Positions 1 to 8,387 are shown, counted from the first letter of the stretch. The stretch: DNA of 14,689 nt from Lachnospiraceae bacterium (GCA_017553965.1 JAFZJK010000213.1:1-14689); one strand, 5' to 3'. Translations and numbers: made by a program. The notes: generated by a model not told the origin, from the sequence alone.

Positions 1-721
1 GCCAGGGGATTATTTTCACATCTTTGCTGAACTTTGTTTCACAGTAAGCGTTTCGGTCAAACTTCCAACTGTAACGTTTACCTTCTATACCTTTATTATT
101 CAGATACTCCCAATATTTGTTAAAAACCTCATTTATTGCATGATCGTAATCAGTCCACGTATTGTCGTTGGAACCCCTTCCCGGAGCATCGTCAAAGCAG
201 AGATATACTCCACCTTTTTTAAGCACTCTGAATATCTCGTCTACAACCTTCTCGGGATGAGAGATCAAATGAAGCATGCTGTTTGCAATAACACAATCTA
301 CACTTTCATCTTTAATGGGAATATCCAGAGCATTCATACGGCAAAGCATTACATTTTCCAGGGAAACGTTGTTGCTTTCGGCACGTTCCATCAGCAGGGA
401 CATCATTTTATTCGATATGTCTCCGGCAACAATCTTCATTCCAAGCTTCGCACAGGGCACGGTATATGCTCCGTCTCCACATGCAAGATCCAGAAGAATA
501 CCGTCTTTTACATACTCTTTAATAAGCTTTGAAGCTTCAACGTATTGTGAAAAAAGACTAAGTCTTGTTTTTCCCGAATAGCCTTCTCCGATTTCTTCGT
601 AGCCGATGTAACAATCACCGTCACTATCGATAACCTTGTCAGGCATATTGCTCATCTGATAGATGGAATTAACACACTCTGTTGTAGCAAGATCAGTCTT
701 AAAAATATTACTGTTAAACAT
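1..721 (-). CDS. Class I SAM-dependent methyltransferase (partial, C-terminus off the window)
   Basis: This reading frame starts with ATG at 721 and stays open for 240 codons to the window edge, so the C-terminal end is missing. A GGAGG ribosome binding site at 731-735 lies 9 bases before the start. Residues 76-86 (LLDLACGDGAY) are the glycine-rich SAM-binding motif I of Rossmann-fold methyltransferases. Asp101, in VAGDIS, sits where the acidic residue ending strand 2 usually contacts the SAM ribose. The block VDCVIANSMLHLI (about 141-153) and the KKGG turn (168-171) match motifs IV and V of the Methyltransf_11/25 type. The substrate cannot be read from the sequence; such proteins act on small molecules, RNA or proteins. 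It lies 50 bases after rlmD on the same strand and may be cotranscribed with it. The fold is sure, the specific role unknown. Confidence 0.85.
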   Translation of the reverse strand, partial: MFNSNIFKTDLATTECVNSIYQMSNMPDKVIDSDGDCYIGYEEIGEGYSGKTRLSLFSQYVEASKLIKEYVKDGILLDLACGDGAYTVPCAKLGMKIVAGDISNKMMSLLMERAESNNVSLENVMLCRMNALDIPIKDESVDCVIANSMLHLISHPEKVVDEIFRVLKKGGVYLCFDDAPGRGSNDNTWTDYDHAINEVFNKYWEYLNNKGIEGKRYSWKFDRNAYCETKFSKDVKIIPW

Positions 722-771
722 AGTTAAATACCTCCATCCATATCCGATTTCACACTCACATGACGCTTAGT

Positions 772-2199
772 TTAATTTTGTTTGGACAATAAGCAGACCG
801 TCTCCACATGTACTGTCCAAGGGAACATATCACAGCACTTAGCCTTTACAACCTTGTATCCATTTGCATTGAGTATTTCAAGATCACGTGCTAAGCTGGT
901 AGGCTTACAGGATACGTATACTATGGTATCTACACCGTAATTGATAATCTTCGTCAACGCCTTCGGATGTATGCCTTCTCTCGGCGGGTCAAGAACTATG
1001 ATATCAGGCTTAACAGTCAGGTCATCCAGAACCTTAAGCACATCTCCGCATATAAAGTTACAGTTATCTAGTCCGTTTAGCGATGCATTCATTTTGGCTG
1101 ATTCAACAGCCTCGGGCACTATCTCAACACCGGTCACACTTTTAGCAACCGGTGCAATAATCTGAGCTATAGTACCGGTGCCTGAGTACAGGTCAAACAC
1201 ATTTTTATCCTTAGTATTACCCACAAAATCCCTGACGATCTTATACAACACCTCTGCGCCAAACGAGTTGGTCTGGAAAAAACTGAAGGTTGTGATCTTA
1301 AATATCTGTCCAAGTATTTCCTCAAAAAAGAAATCCTTGCCTTTAAGTACATCAATCCTGTCAGCCTTAACGGCATCTGCGGGATCATCATTTATTGAAT
1401 GAAGCAGACCGACAATGCTGCCGTTCAGATTCAAGTTCAATAAACCGGTCTTGAGTTCTTCTAAGAAATCCTTTTCGCTGTCATTATAATTCATATCAGC
1501 TGTTTCAGCATCTTTTATTACCCTGCCAGGCCACTGTGATGTCGTAACCAGATTAACCAGTATCTCTCCTGTGGTAGCGGCTCTCCTTATAAGCAGATGC
1601 CTTAGATACCCTATATGCGACATCTTATGGCAGTAATCAAGCTTCCACTTTCTGCAGAGCTCAACCACATATTTAACTATCGTATTATAATCCTCATTTG
1701 TGATCTTACAGTCGGTTATCTGCAATATATCATAAAAGCTTCCGGCCTTATGAAGTCCTAAAGTCAGTTCTCCGTCCTTACATGAGTCACCGAATGAAAA
1801 CTCCATCTTATTCCTGTAAGCTTTTTCATTCGGACTTGCTGCTATACCCATAAACTCATATTCATAGTCAAGGCATCCGTCCAGTATCCTCTTAACCTCA
1901 TCAGCCTTTAGCTTCAAAAGCGCATCATATGTAAGTCTCTGGAATGTACAGCCGCCGCACAGCTCAAAATGAGGACAGAAAGGCTGTTCCGTCTCCATGG
2001 GTGATCTCTCATCCACACTAACCAGCTTACCCTCGCATCGGCCGTTTCTAACCTTAGAAAGTCTGAATGTAACAGTCTGCCCTTCGAGTACACCTTTAAC
2101 GGCTATTTTCTCGTCCTCACACTGTACAACACCCTTGTTCGGATAGTCCGATCTTATTACTTTTCCTTTATAATCAAGCCCTTTTTTCAACGTTCCCAT
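772..2199 (-). CDS. rlmD: 23S rRNA (uracil-C5)-methyltransferase, RlmD/RlmCD (RumA) family
   Basis: This enzyme methylates C5 of uracil in 23S rRNA (U1939 by E. coli numbering; single Gram-positive enzymes of this family can also modify U747). Counting residues from the upstream TTG at 2220: an N-terminal TRAM-like region (about 15-70); iron-sulfur cysteines C82, C88, C91 and C171, the RumA pattern; FFQTN at 314-318; SAM motif FDLYSGTGT at 342-350; DPPR at 411-414; and the catalytic nucleophile C438 in VSCKP. The full length, about 480 residues, is normal for the family. Start choice: the frame extends to a TTG at 2220, but that TTG is immediately followed by GGAGG, which looks like the ribosome binding site itself. 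I therefore prefer the ATG at 2199, although the 14-base spacing is long. The yerC-like gene diverges upstream. Family assignment is firm; which uracil(s) it modifies is not. Confidence 0.93.
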   Translation of the reverse strand: MGTLKKGLDYKGKVIRSDYPNKGVVQCEDEKIAVKGVLEGQTVTFRLSKVRNGRCEGKLVSVDERSPMETEQPFCPHFELCGGCTFQRLTYDALLKLKADEVKRILDGCLDYEYEFMGIAASPNEKAYRNKMEFSFGDSCKDGELTLGLHKAGSFYDILQITDCKITNEDYNTIVKYVVELCRKWKLDYCHKMSHIGYLRHLLIRRAATTGEILVNLVTTSQWPGRVIKDAETADMNYNDSEKDFLEELKTGLLNLNLNGSIVGLLHSINDDPADAVKADRIDVLKGKDFFFEEILGQIFKITTFSFFQTNSFGAEVLYKIVRDFVGNTKDKNVFDLYSGTGTIAQIIAPVAKSVTGVEIVPEAVESAKMNASLNGLDNCNFICGDVLKVLDDLTVKPDIIVLDPPREGIHPKALTKIINYGVDTIVYVSCKPTSLARDLEILNANGYKVVKAKCCDMFPWTVHVETVCLLSKQN

Positions 2200-2229
2200 T
2201 AATTCTTTTAAAACCTCCAAAAATTCCAG

Positions 2230-2258
2230 TTGACTTCAATTCTTTAATGTAGTAAAAT
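2230..2258 (+). promoter_or_regulatory. Sigma-A type promoter for the yerC-like gene
   Basis: A -35 box TTGACT (2230-2235) is separated by exactly 17 bases from a -10 box TAAAAT (2253-2258). Transcription would start near 2265 and give a leader of about 60 bases before the yerC-like start. It lies in the divergent gap with rlmD; I did not find an equally good promoter on the opposite strand. Confidence 0.65.
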
Positions 2259-2327
2259 TTTATAGTGTAAAATCGATATTGATAAAATGAAATACATTAT
2301 TCTGTTAAAAGGAGAAAGCAAGCTTAC

Positions 2328-2645
2328 TTGCCCGTACAAACTATGAACATGAAACTTCACACCGAAGCAGTTGACTATTTGTTCGATGCAATACTCAGTC
2401 TCAAAAACCGTGATGAGTGCTATACCTTCTTTGAGGATGTCTGCACCATCAACGAAATACTTTCACTCTCCCAGCGTTTCGAAGTGGCAGCCATGCTCCG
2501 CTCCGGAAAAACCTATCTGGACATCGCTGAAAAAACAGGAGCATCCACAGCTACCATCAGCCGTGTAAACCGTTCATTGAACTACGGAAATGACGGCTAC
2601 GACATGGTATTTAAGCGCCTCAACTCCGGTGAAACAGAAGAATAA
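2328..2645 (+). CDS. YerC/YecD family TrpR-related DNA-binding protein
   Basis: This 105-residue protein belongs to the TrpR-like YerC/YecD family of small helical DNA-binding proteins, common in Firmicutes and mostly of unknown target. The core runs from LFDAILSLKNRDECYTFFEDVCTINE-type sequence (about 18-43) through SLSQRFEVAAML. A helix-turn-helix follows at about 59-81, with the recognition stretch GASTATISRV, and then LNYGNDGY (85-91), a family hallmark. Start choice: GGAG at 2311-2314 is 13 bases before a TTG at 2328, and no ribosome binding site precedes the in-frame ATGs at 2343 and 2349, although relatives tend to begin nearer those ATGs. The N-terminal 5-7 residues are therefore uncertain. 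It has its own promoter (2230-2258) and terminator and is monocistronic. The regulated genes cannot be inferred here. Confidence 0.9.
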   Translation: MPVQTMNMKLHTEAVDYLFDAILSLKNRDECYTFFEDVCTINEILSLSQRFEVAAMLRSGKTYLDIAEKTGASTATISRVNRSLNYGNDGYDMVFKRLNSGETEE

Positions 2646-2660
2646 TTTCATACTCTTATA

Positions 2661-2701
2661 AGTCAAAGGCTTCCTTTAACAAAAGGAAGCTGACTTTTTT
2701 T
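2661..2701 (+). terminator. Intrinsic terminator after the yerC-like gene, possibly bidirectional
   Basis: A hairpin with arms GCTTCCTTT and AAAGGAAGC is extended, across a three-base bulge, by AGTCA and TGACT, and is followed by seven T residues (2695-2701). It lies 16 bases after the yerC-like stop. The SNF2 gene ends at 2706 on the other strand, so the same hairpin also sits just past that stop. In that direction the T tract is poor, so termination of the long minus-strand operon here is only likely. Confidence 0.9.
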
Positions 2702-2705
2702 AATA

Positions 2706-5700
2706 TCAATTATATGTAAATATATCTTCAAGCTCCTGCTTGGTCAGTGAATCTATAAACACACCGTTTGATGTGATCACCGAATCAAGCAGTTCTTTTT
2801 TCTTAAGCTGCAGTCTGTATATCTTTTCTTCTATGGTACCACGGGTAAGGAGCTTCAGAACATATACATCGCTTGTCTGACCAATACGGTAAGCTCTGTC
2901 CGTTGCCTGTTCCTCCACAGCAGGATTCCACCAAGGGTCATAATGTATAACGGTATCCGCACCTATCAGGTTAAGTCCTGTGCCACCGGCCTTAAGGGAA
3001 ATAAGGAATACTTCACCCTTACCGTCATTAAACTCCTTAACCATATCCAGCCTGTCCTTGGGCGCAGTCGAACCGTCCAGGTAGAAATAATCGATCTCTC
3101 TGGCTTCGCATTCCTTCCTGATAATATCGAGCATACCTGTAAATTGTGAAAATACTATGGTTCTGTGACCGTTGGCTATGGCGTTGTTAAGCTGCTGCAT
3201 GAGCAGGTCGAGCTTTCCGCTGCCGCCCTTGTAATTGGTAAGGAAAGTCGACGGATGACAGCATATCTGGCGCAGTCTGGTAAGTGCTGCCAGTATCTTT
3301 ATCCTGCTCTTTTCTATGCCGTTTTCCTGTATTTCGCCGAATATATCGCTCTTTAACTCGTTCATGTATGCCAGATATACCTTGGTCTGTTCCTCGGTCA
3401 TATCCGTAAGCATCTTTTCCTCGAGTTTATCAGGCAGATCGTTAAGCACATCCTTCTTCATTCTTCTAAGGATAAAAGGTCTGATCCTCGAATTAAGGTC
3501 AGCTACCGCATTCTCATCGCCATTAATGATCGGCTTTTCAAAACGCATGGTAAATCTGGGATGCGTCATAAGGAAATTGGGCATGATATAATCAAACAGC
3601 GACCAAAGCTCCGAAAGCGAATTCTCTATAGGTGTACCTGTAAGGGCAAACCTGTGCTTTGCGATAAGCTGTTTTACCGACTGTGCATTTAAGGATGCCG
3701 CATTCTTTATAAACTGAGCCTCATCCAGGAATATGGTATTAAACATTATCTTCCTGTAAAACTGTACGTCTCTTCTCATTAACGGATAAGAAGTGATAAG
3801 TATATCATATTCCTCACCCGATTCGATCATCACCCTACGTTCCTGGGGAGTGCCGACTACTACGACACAATTTAAATCAGGTGCAAAATTGTTGATCTCA
3901 TCGAGCCAGTTATATATGATCGAGCTAGGACATACGATAAGGAACTTCTGATGCTCCTCATCGGAATCGGACTGTTTCTTGCCCGCTATGTAGCATATTG
4001 CCTGCAGAGTCTTACCGAGACCCATATCGTCGGCAAGTATACCGCCCAAACTGTTGGAAGCCAGGTTCATCATCCACTTAAAGCCGGTAACCTGATAATT
4101 ACGTAAGTTCGCATTAATTCCGTCCGGCAAAGTAAAGTCCATGGTCTCCGCATTGGTAATACGGTCTATCAGCTCTACAAACTCTTTATTCTTATTAACC
4201 TTAAATCCGCTCTTCTCCAGAGCTTCGTTAAGGTAGAACGAATTACTCTTACTAAGCTTAATACCTGTCTCATCAATATTCTTCGATGTAACTCCCAGGT
4301 TATCAAGTATGTTGGAAAGCCTCTCCATATCCCCATTTTCGAGATTGATAAAGCTTCCGTCGTACATTCTGTAGTACTTCTTTTTAACCTTTAACGCACG
4401 GAACAGCGCTTTGAGCTCATCATTTGTCATGTTCTCAAAGTCAAAATTCATCTCGAGTAAGTCCATCTTACTGCTTACCCTAAGACCAATATTAAAGTTG
4501 CTTCCGTTACGTATCTTAAGCTTCTTAAAGTCCTCGGAATAATAAAGCTCAGCCTGCTCCAAAAGGTCAGTCTTTTCACTTGAAAGAAAATCATAAATAG
4601 CAGACTCTGACTTTAACAGATAAAAACTGCTCCTCGACTCAAAACCGTAGTTTTCAAGTGTGGTGCATACCTTATCCTCAAGGTCCTTTTTCCTGATAAT
4701 GATATAATAATCGGAATCAGGGTTCTCAAAGCTGCCGAATTCAAAATCACCGTATGTAAAACGCACTTCAGCCTTGATGCCGTTGTTATACCTGTCAAAA
4801 TATATGGCAGTCTTGAGGTCGGGCGAAATATATCTGTCCTGGAGCTCCTCGGGGATATCGATATCCATGCTGTCACCGATCTTAGGTAACACTTCAACCA
4901 GGAATCTCTGCTTATTCTCATTTCTGAAATAAAGTGCGGGCTTATCAGCTCCGAGTGCATTAAAGAAAGGAGCATAATTACGCTTAAACGCAAGTGAGGG
5001 CATGAAAACAGCACCGTTATAATAGATCAGGTCTCCGTTTTTTGAAAGCGGGAACACCGACTCCTTATCACGGTAATCAAACATAATGGTATCATCGACT
5101 ATATCGAGATCATATTTAATATTGGGATTTTCCTTGAATACTCTTACGTTTTCATAATTTTTCCCATAGAGATTAAGAGTAAATGTATTCTTACCCAAAA
5201 GCTGCAAAAGCCGCATAAGCAGAGGCTGCGTTATGCTCATATTTGCCTTGTAGAATATCTTTTTACTGTCCAGGCTCTCATCCATACCAAATACCTGATA
5301 AGTCTCCAGCATGAAATCAAGCAGGTTCTGAGATGATTTATCAAACTCACATTCCCTGTACACAAACACAAAATCCTTGCCCAGGGTAATGTCATTCTGC
5401 TTTACGTAGTCATTTAAAAACTTCTTGATAGTCTGCACCTTATACAGCTTATCTCTTCCGGCCTTGATGGAAAGATAAGCGCAGGTGCCCTGTTTTCCGA
5501 GTATCTCGGACACAGTGATAACAGGCTCGATATGAAATACAGTCTTGGGGAATATCATGTCCTCCTGTGCCTGGAAAAAGTCCAACACAGAACAAGCACG
5601 ACGGTCTTCGGGATTAGGAAGCTGCATCAGCTTATCCTTTTCCTGTACCTTAAGTAACGCAAACAAGCCTGCTACCACATGTTTGCAGGCTTTAGGCTCG

Positions 5701-5933
5701 ATGTTACCGGCTGAATTCGCACAGTTACATGAATATTCTATGGTACCGTCGGGATTGTCATTGATCAGTACCTTGTAGTCAAATACATCATTAACGGTTA
5801 TACGCATCTGCCCTGTAGTCTTAACCACGGAAATGTTTTTAACCTGGTTATTTCTGTATAAATATATGCCTCTGTGATAAGTAAGATCGTCAGAAGCCAA
5901 GTTTTTTATCATCAGTCTTGATAACTGCTGCAT
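2706..5933 (-). CDS. SWIM zinc-finger SNF2-family DEAD/DEAH-like ATPase (helicase)
   Basis: A 1075-residue SWI2/SNF2 ATPase, expected to translocate on double-stranded DNA and remodel protein-DNA complexes; bacterial members are poorly characterised. The N-terminus has a SWIM zinc-binding motif, C69-x-C71 with C83-x-H85. A long middle region (about 110-600) fits the bacterial SNF2-associated domain. The two RecA lobes occupy the C-terminal part: Q-like region RNYQVTGFKW (611-620), Walker A DDMGLGKT (635-642), Walker B DEAQ (737-740), motif III TGTP (765-768), motif IV-type IVFSQF (926-931), motif V GGTGLNL (983-989) and motif VI ATDRAYRIGQ (1010-1019). All motifs look intact. The ATG at 5933 has AAAGG seven bases upstream. 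It lies 47 bases after trhP and is the last gene of the operon. Its link to RNA modification genes is not explained by known function. Confidence 0.95.
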   Translation of the reverse strand: MQQLSRLMIKNLASDDLTYHRGIYLYRNNQVKNISVVKTTGQMRITVNDVFDYKVLINDNPDGTIEYSCNCANSAGNIEPKACKHVVAGLFALLKVQEKDKLMQLPNPEDRRACSVLDFFQAQEDMIFPKTVFHIEPVITVSEILGKQGTCAYLSIKAGRDKLYKVQTIKKFLNDYVKQNDITLGKDFVFVYRECEFDKSSQNLLDFMLETYQVFGMDESLDSKKIFYKANMSITQPLLMRLLQLLGKNTFTLNLYGKNYENVRVFKENPNIKYDLDIVDDTIMFDYRDKESVFPLSKNGDLIYYNGAVFMPSLAFKRNYAPFFNALGADKPALYFRNENKQRFLVEVLPKIGDSMDIDIPEELQDRYISPDLKTAIYFDRYNNGIKAEVRFTYGDFEFGSFENPDSDYYIIIRKKDLEDKVCTTLENYGFESRSSFYLLKSESAIYDFLSSEKTDLLEQAELYYSEDFKKLKIRNGSNFNIGLRVSSKMDLLEMNFDFENMTNDELKALFRALKVKKKYYRMYDGSFINLENGDMERLSNILDNLGVTSKNIDETGIKLSKSNSFYLNEALEKSGFKVNKNKEFVELIDRITNAETMDFTLPDGINANLRNYQVTGFKWMMNLASNSLGGILADDMGLGKTLQAICYIAGKKQSDSDEEHQKFLIVCPSSIIYNWLDEINNFAPDLNCVVVVGTPQERRVMIESGEEYDILITSYPLMRRDVQFYRKIMFNTIFLDEAQFIKNAASLNAQSVKQLIAKHRFALTGTPIENSLSELWSLFDYIMPNFLMTHPRFTMRFEKPIINGDENAVADLNSRIRPFILRRMKKDVLNDLPDKLEEKMLTDMTEEQTKVYLAYMNELKSDIFGEIQENGIEKSRIKILAALTRLRQICCHPSTFLTNYKGGSGKLDLLMQQLNNAIANGHRTIVFSQFTGMLDIIRKECEAREIDYFYLDGSTAPKDRLDMVKEFNDGKGEVFLISLKAGGTGLNLIGADTVIHYDPWWNPAVEEQATDRAYRIGQTSDVYVLKLLTRGTIEEKIYRLQLKKKELLDSVITSNGVFIDSLTKQELEDIFTYN

Positions 5934-5980
5934 TTACATACCTTTCCGCAGGCTTTAAAACTCAAGTCTGCTTTACACGA

Positions 5981-7246
5981 TCAAATGTCCGGTCCTCTGC
6001 GGAACAGATTGCCCGGTTCAATCTCTTTATCTATATACACGAAAATCTTTTGCGATGCATGAGGACAGCTGGGCATCTCATTGCCCTGCTCGTCGGTGAT
6101 CTTAAGCACATTGCATTTCTTAATATCAAGGGAACCGGGTGAAAGTATCTCTATTGTGTCCCCTGTACAGAATTTGTTCTTCTGTATAAGCTCGCACTTA
6201 TATGCTTTTCCGGCATCACCGCATTCTCCGGCGTTAACATCACTCACCCCGAGCACAGTTCCCAGATACACATAATCCTTCACATAAGTGCTCTCGCCGT
6301 ATACCATTGACTCACCCGAAGGCTTCCCGAAATAAAAGCCAGTGGTAAACATTCTGTTAGTACACTTGCCTATCTCTTCAAAATACAGAGGGATGTTTTT
6401 CTTATACTCATCAGGGTTCTCATAATAAGTATCTATCGCATTTCTGTAAGCTCTGGCAACGGTCGCCACGTAAAGCGCCGTCTTCATCCTGCCTTCGATC
6501 TTAAACGAATCGATCCCGGCCTCGCAAAGCTCGGGAATATGATCGATCATGCAAAGATCCTTGGAGTTGAAAATGAATGTGCCTCTCTCATTTTCCTCTA
6601 TTGGCATATATTCGCCGCGTCTGTTTTCCTCGGAAATATAATACTTCCATCTGCATGGATGCGTGCACTCTCCTAAGTTCGCATCACGTCCTGTAAGATA
6701 ATTTGAAAGCAAGCATCTGCCCGAATAAGAAATACACATAGCTCCGTGTATAAAGCTTTCTATCTCCATATCATCAGGGATATTATCACGTATCTCCCGA
6801 ACCTCTTTTAACGTAAGCTCTCTGGCGGTTACCACACGCTTAGCACCCTGCTCGTACCAGAACCTGAAGGTCAGATAATTAACATTATTGGCCTGAGTAC
6901 TGACATGCAGTTCCAGTCTGGGAGCAAAGGCCCTGGCCATGGAGAAAACACCGGGGTCGCTGATGATCAGACCGTCTGGTCCTATCTCGTTCAGCTCCTT
7001 AAGGTAATCCATGATCGGATCCATATCATCATTATGTGCTGTAATATTAACCGTGATATATATTTTCTTGCCTATAGAATGTGTATACTCAACAGCTTCT
7101 ATAAGTTCCGGCTTTGTAAAATTGTGGGCTTTCGCGCGCAGGCTGAACATATCGCCGCCCACATATACTGCATCAGCGCCAAATCTGAAAGCTGTCTTTA
7201 ATACATCCAAGCTGCCCGCAGGCATAAGTAATTCAGGTTTGTTCAT
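5981..7246 (-). CDS. trhP: U32 peptidase-family protein, probable tRNA 5-hydroxyuridine synthase TrhP
   Basis: Members of the U32 family next to trmR make 5-hydroxyuridine at tRNA position 34, using prephenate; the old label is collagenase-like peptidase. The 421-residue length matches the longer B. subtilis protein of this pair (YrrO/TrhP2). The N-terminus is a TIM-barrel-like U32 domain (MPAGSLDVLKTAF, AVYVGG). The U32 signature spans 163-181 (E163, F165, G168, C171, G176, C178). C171 and C178, with C194 and C198 in GECTHPC, form a plausible iron-sulfur ligand set. The C-terminal 100 residues fit the small U32 C-terminal beta domain. AGGAGG lies just 3 bases before the ATG. It starts 17 bases after trmR, whose product would use its tRNA product. 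Only one U32 gene is present here, where B. subtilis has two. Family certain; TrhP role inferred from length and neighbour. Confidence 0.88.
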   Translation of the reverse strand: MNKPELLMPAGSLDVLKTAFRFGADAVYVGGDMFSLRAKAHNFTKPELIEAVEYTHSIGKKIYITVNITAHNDDMDPIMDYLKELNEIGPDGLIISDPGVFSMARAFAPRLELHVSTQANNVNYLTFRFWYEQGAKRVVTARELTLKEVREIRDNIPDDMEIESFIHGAMCISYSGRCLLSNYLTGRDANLGECTHPCRWKYYISEENRRGEYMPIEENERGTFIFNSKDLCMIDHIPELCEAGIDSFKIEGRMKTALYVATVARAYRNAIDTYYENPDEYKKNIPLYFEEIGKCTNRMFTTGFYFGKPSGESMVYGESTYVKDYVYLGTVLGVSDVNAGECGDAGKAYKCELIQKNKFCTGDTIEILSPGSLDIKKCNVLKITDEQGNEMPSCPHASQKIFVYIDKEIEPGNLFRRGPDI

Positions 7247-7257
7247 GTTCCTCCTCT

Positions 7258-7274
7258 AAGGGGTCAGACCCCTT
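7258..7274. repeat. 17-bp perfect palindrome at the trmR-trhP junction
   Basis: Arms AAGGGGTC (7258-7265) and GACCCCTT (7267-7274) are perfect inverted copies around a single base. The site encodes the last residues and the stop codon of trmR and ends 11 bases before the trhP start. In minus-strand RNA it can form a 7-bp stem with a three-base CUG loop. No T tract follows, so it does not look like a terminator. Confidence 0.6.
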
Positions 7275-7911
7275 TATTGAGCGAAAGTGTAACTCCGTCA
7301 CCTACAGGTATTACCACTGTCTCAAAATCCTCACAGTGTGTAAGCTCGTACAGATATTCACGCATCCTCTTGTGTATAGTCCTGTCTCTTCGTTCTATGG
7401 AAAACTTAGACTCTGCGATACTGCCCTCAAGCAGTACATTATCCGTTACCAGTATACCGCCCTTTTTTATCAGCTTTCTGATATCCTCCAAAAAGCTCAT
7501 ATACTGACCTTTAGCAGCATCTAAAAAAATAAAATCATAACCGGCGGTATGATTCAGACTAAGTTCCTTTAGTTTATCTGACGCATCCCCCTCTAACAAA
7601 GCAATCCTGGGATGGTCTTTTATGTTTTCTCTTAAGTGCACCAGCCTCATCTCCACCTTCTCAATTGTGGTGATCTTGGCCTGGGGTGCATAATGCTCTA
7701 AAAAAAGAGTGGAAAACCCGATCGCAGCACCTATCTCAAGTATGTTTTCCGGCTTTCTTTCCGCAAGTAAAAACCGTAATAGCGACTGCATGGATTTTCT
7801 TATAATGGGCACTTTGTTATCAAGTGCCCATTTCTCTAATCTGTCAAGTTCCTCCGGGAGATCCCGGTCCAAAGAATTGATATAATCCTCAATATGTTCG
7901 TTAACGATCAT
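7264..7911 (-). CDS. trmR: O-methyltransferase, probable tRNA 5-hydroxyuridine methyltransferase TrmR
   Basis: A 215-residue class I methyltransferase of the catechol O-methyltransferase-like family (Methyltransf_3). In B. subtilis the syntenic protein YrrM/TrmR methylates 5-hydroxyuridine-34 of tRNA to 5-methoxyuridine. Visible motifs are SAM motif ILEIGAAIGFST (57-68), the acidic residue after strand 2 (E84 in TTIEKVEMR), GDASDKL (108-114), FLDAAKGQY (129-137) and VTDNVL (155-160). D131, D157 and N158 form the metal-binding triad typical of this family. The start ATG overlaps the stop of the MltG-like gene as ATGA, indicating translational coupling. The next gene, 17 bases on, is the U32 protein expected to make its substrate. 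That pairing is the main reason for preferring TrmR over a small-molecule O-methyltransferase such as a caffeoyl-CoA type. Confidence 0.88.
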   Translation of the reverse strand: MIVNEHIEDYINSLDRDLPEELDRLEKWALDNKVPIIRKSMQSLLRFLLAERKPENILEIGAAIGFSTLFLEHYAPQAKITTIEKVEMRLVHLRENIKDHPRIALLEGDASDKLKELSLNHTAGYDFIFLDAAKGQYMSFLEDIRKLIKKGGILVTDNVLLEGSIAESKFSIERRDRTIHKRMREYLYELTHCEDFETVVIPVGDGVTLSLNKGV

Positions 7912-8387
7912 GGTGTAGATTCCGCATCCTCTAATGTGACTTCCCCTTCGATCGACTTATCCACGTCTGTTATATAGCTCAGGATCTCGTCATAATCCAT
8001 GGAAGTATTCAGTATATAGGTTCCGCCTTTGATCTCGTACTTTTTCTTACCCTCTTTGCTGCCCATATTACCTATCTGCACCTTCAAAAAGAACGAGTAT
8101 CTGTCAGGTATCAGCTTGTTAGTCTCAAGCTTGGCTGCAACATTCATCGTGGATTCACCTTTAAGGATCTGGATCTTAACGTCCCTTCCTTCCTCCTCCA
8201 TATGAACGCTGCCGAATATCCTGTATGCGAAATCATAGGTTTTATCGATCGCTTTTACAAGGAAAAATATGATGACCGCGTAGATCACGATATTCAGGCA
8301 GATGCCTAAAAAGCCTCCGGTCATTCTGAGCAGTACTCGGGTACCGGAAGATCTGCCCGTTCCTTTGGCAACTCTTTGAGCACTCAT
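7908..8387 (-). CDS. Short MltG-like membrane protein without the transglycosylase catalytic domain
   Basis: A 159-residue protein with a basic N-terminus (residues 1-21), one hydrophobic membrane segment at about 25-46, and an extracytoplasmic region resembling the N-terminal LysM-like part of MltG/YceG (about 69-140: ILKGESTMNVAAKLETNKLI, then YEIKGGTYILNTSMDYDEIL). Full-length MltG cleaves nascent peptidoglycan and has about 340-390 residues; the YceG catalytic domain with its glutamate is absent here. Truncation by recent mutation is unlikely: the stop forms an ATGA overlap with trmR and there is no room for lost sequence. The ATG directly follows the RNase J stop (TAAATG), and GGAGG within the last RNase J codons serves as its ribosome binding site. 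Position between yrzB-like and yrrM-like genes matches yrrL (mltG) in B. subtilis. Its activity is unknown; a regulatory or scaffold role is speculation. Confidence 0.8.
   Translation of the reverse strand: MSAQRVAKGTGRSSGTRVLLRMTGGFLGICLNIVIYAVIIFFLVKAIDKTYDFAYRIFGSVHMEEEGRDVKIQILKGESTMNVAAKLETNKLIPDRYSFFLKVQIGNMGSKEGKKKYEIKGGTYILNTSMDYDEILSYITDVDKSIEGEVTLEDAESTP

Noticed and set aside
140..532. Plus-strand open frame of 130 codons near the left edge
   Set aside because: It is the shadow of the methyltransferase on the minus strand, which has a GGAGG ribosome binding site and clear SAM motifs; the shadow has neither.
2200..2327. Divergent minus-strand promoter for rlmD
   Set aside because: Only poor matches were found (a TATAAA box with TTTTAT 17 bases upstream), too weak to annotate in AT-rich DNA.
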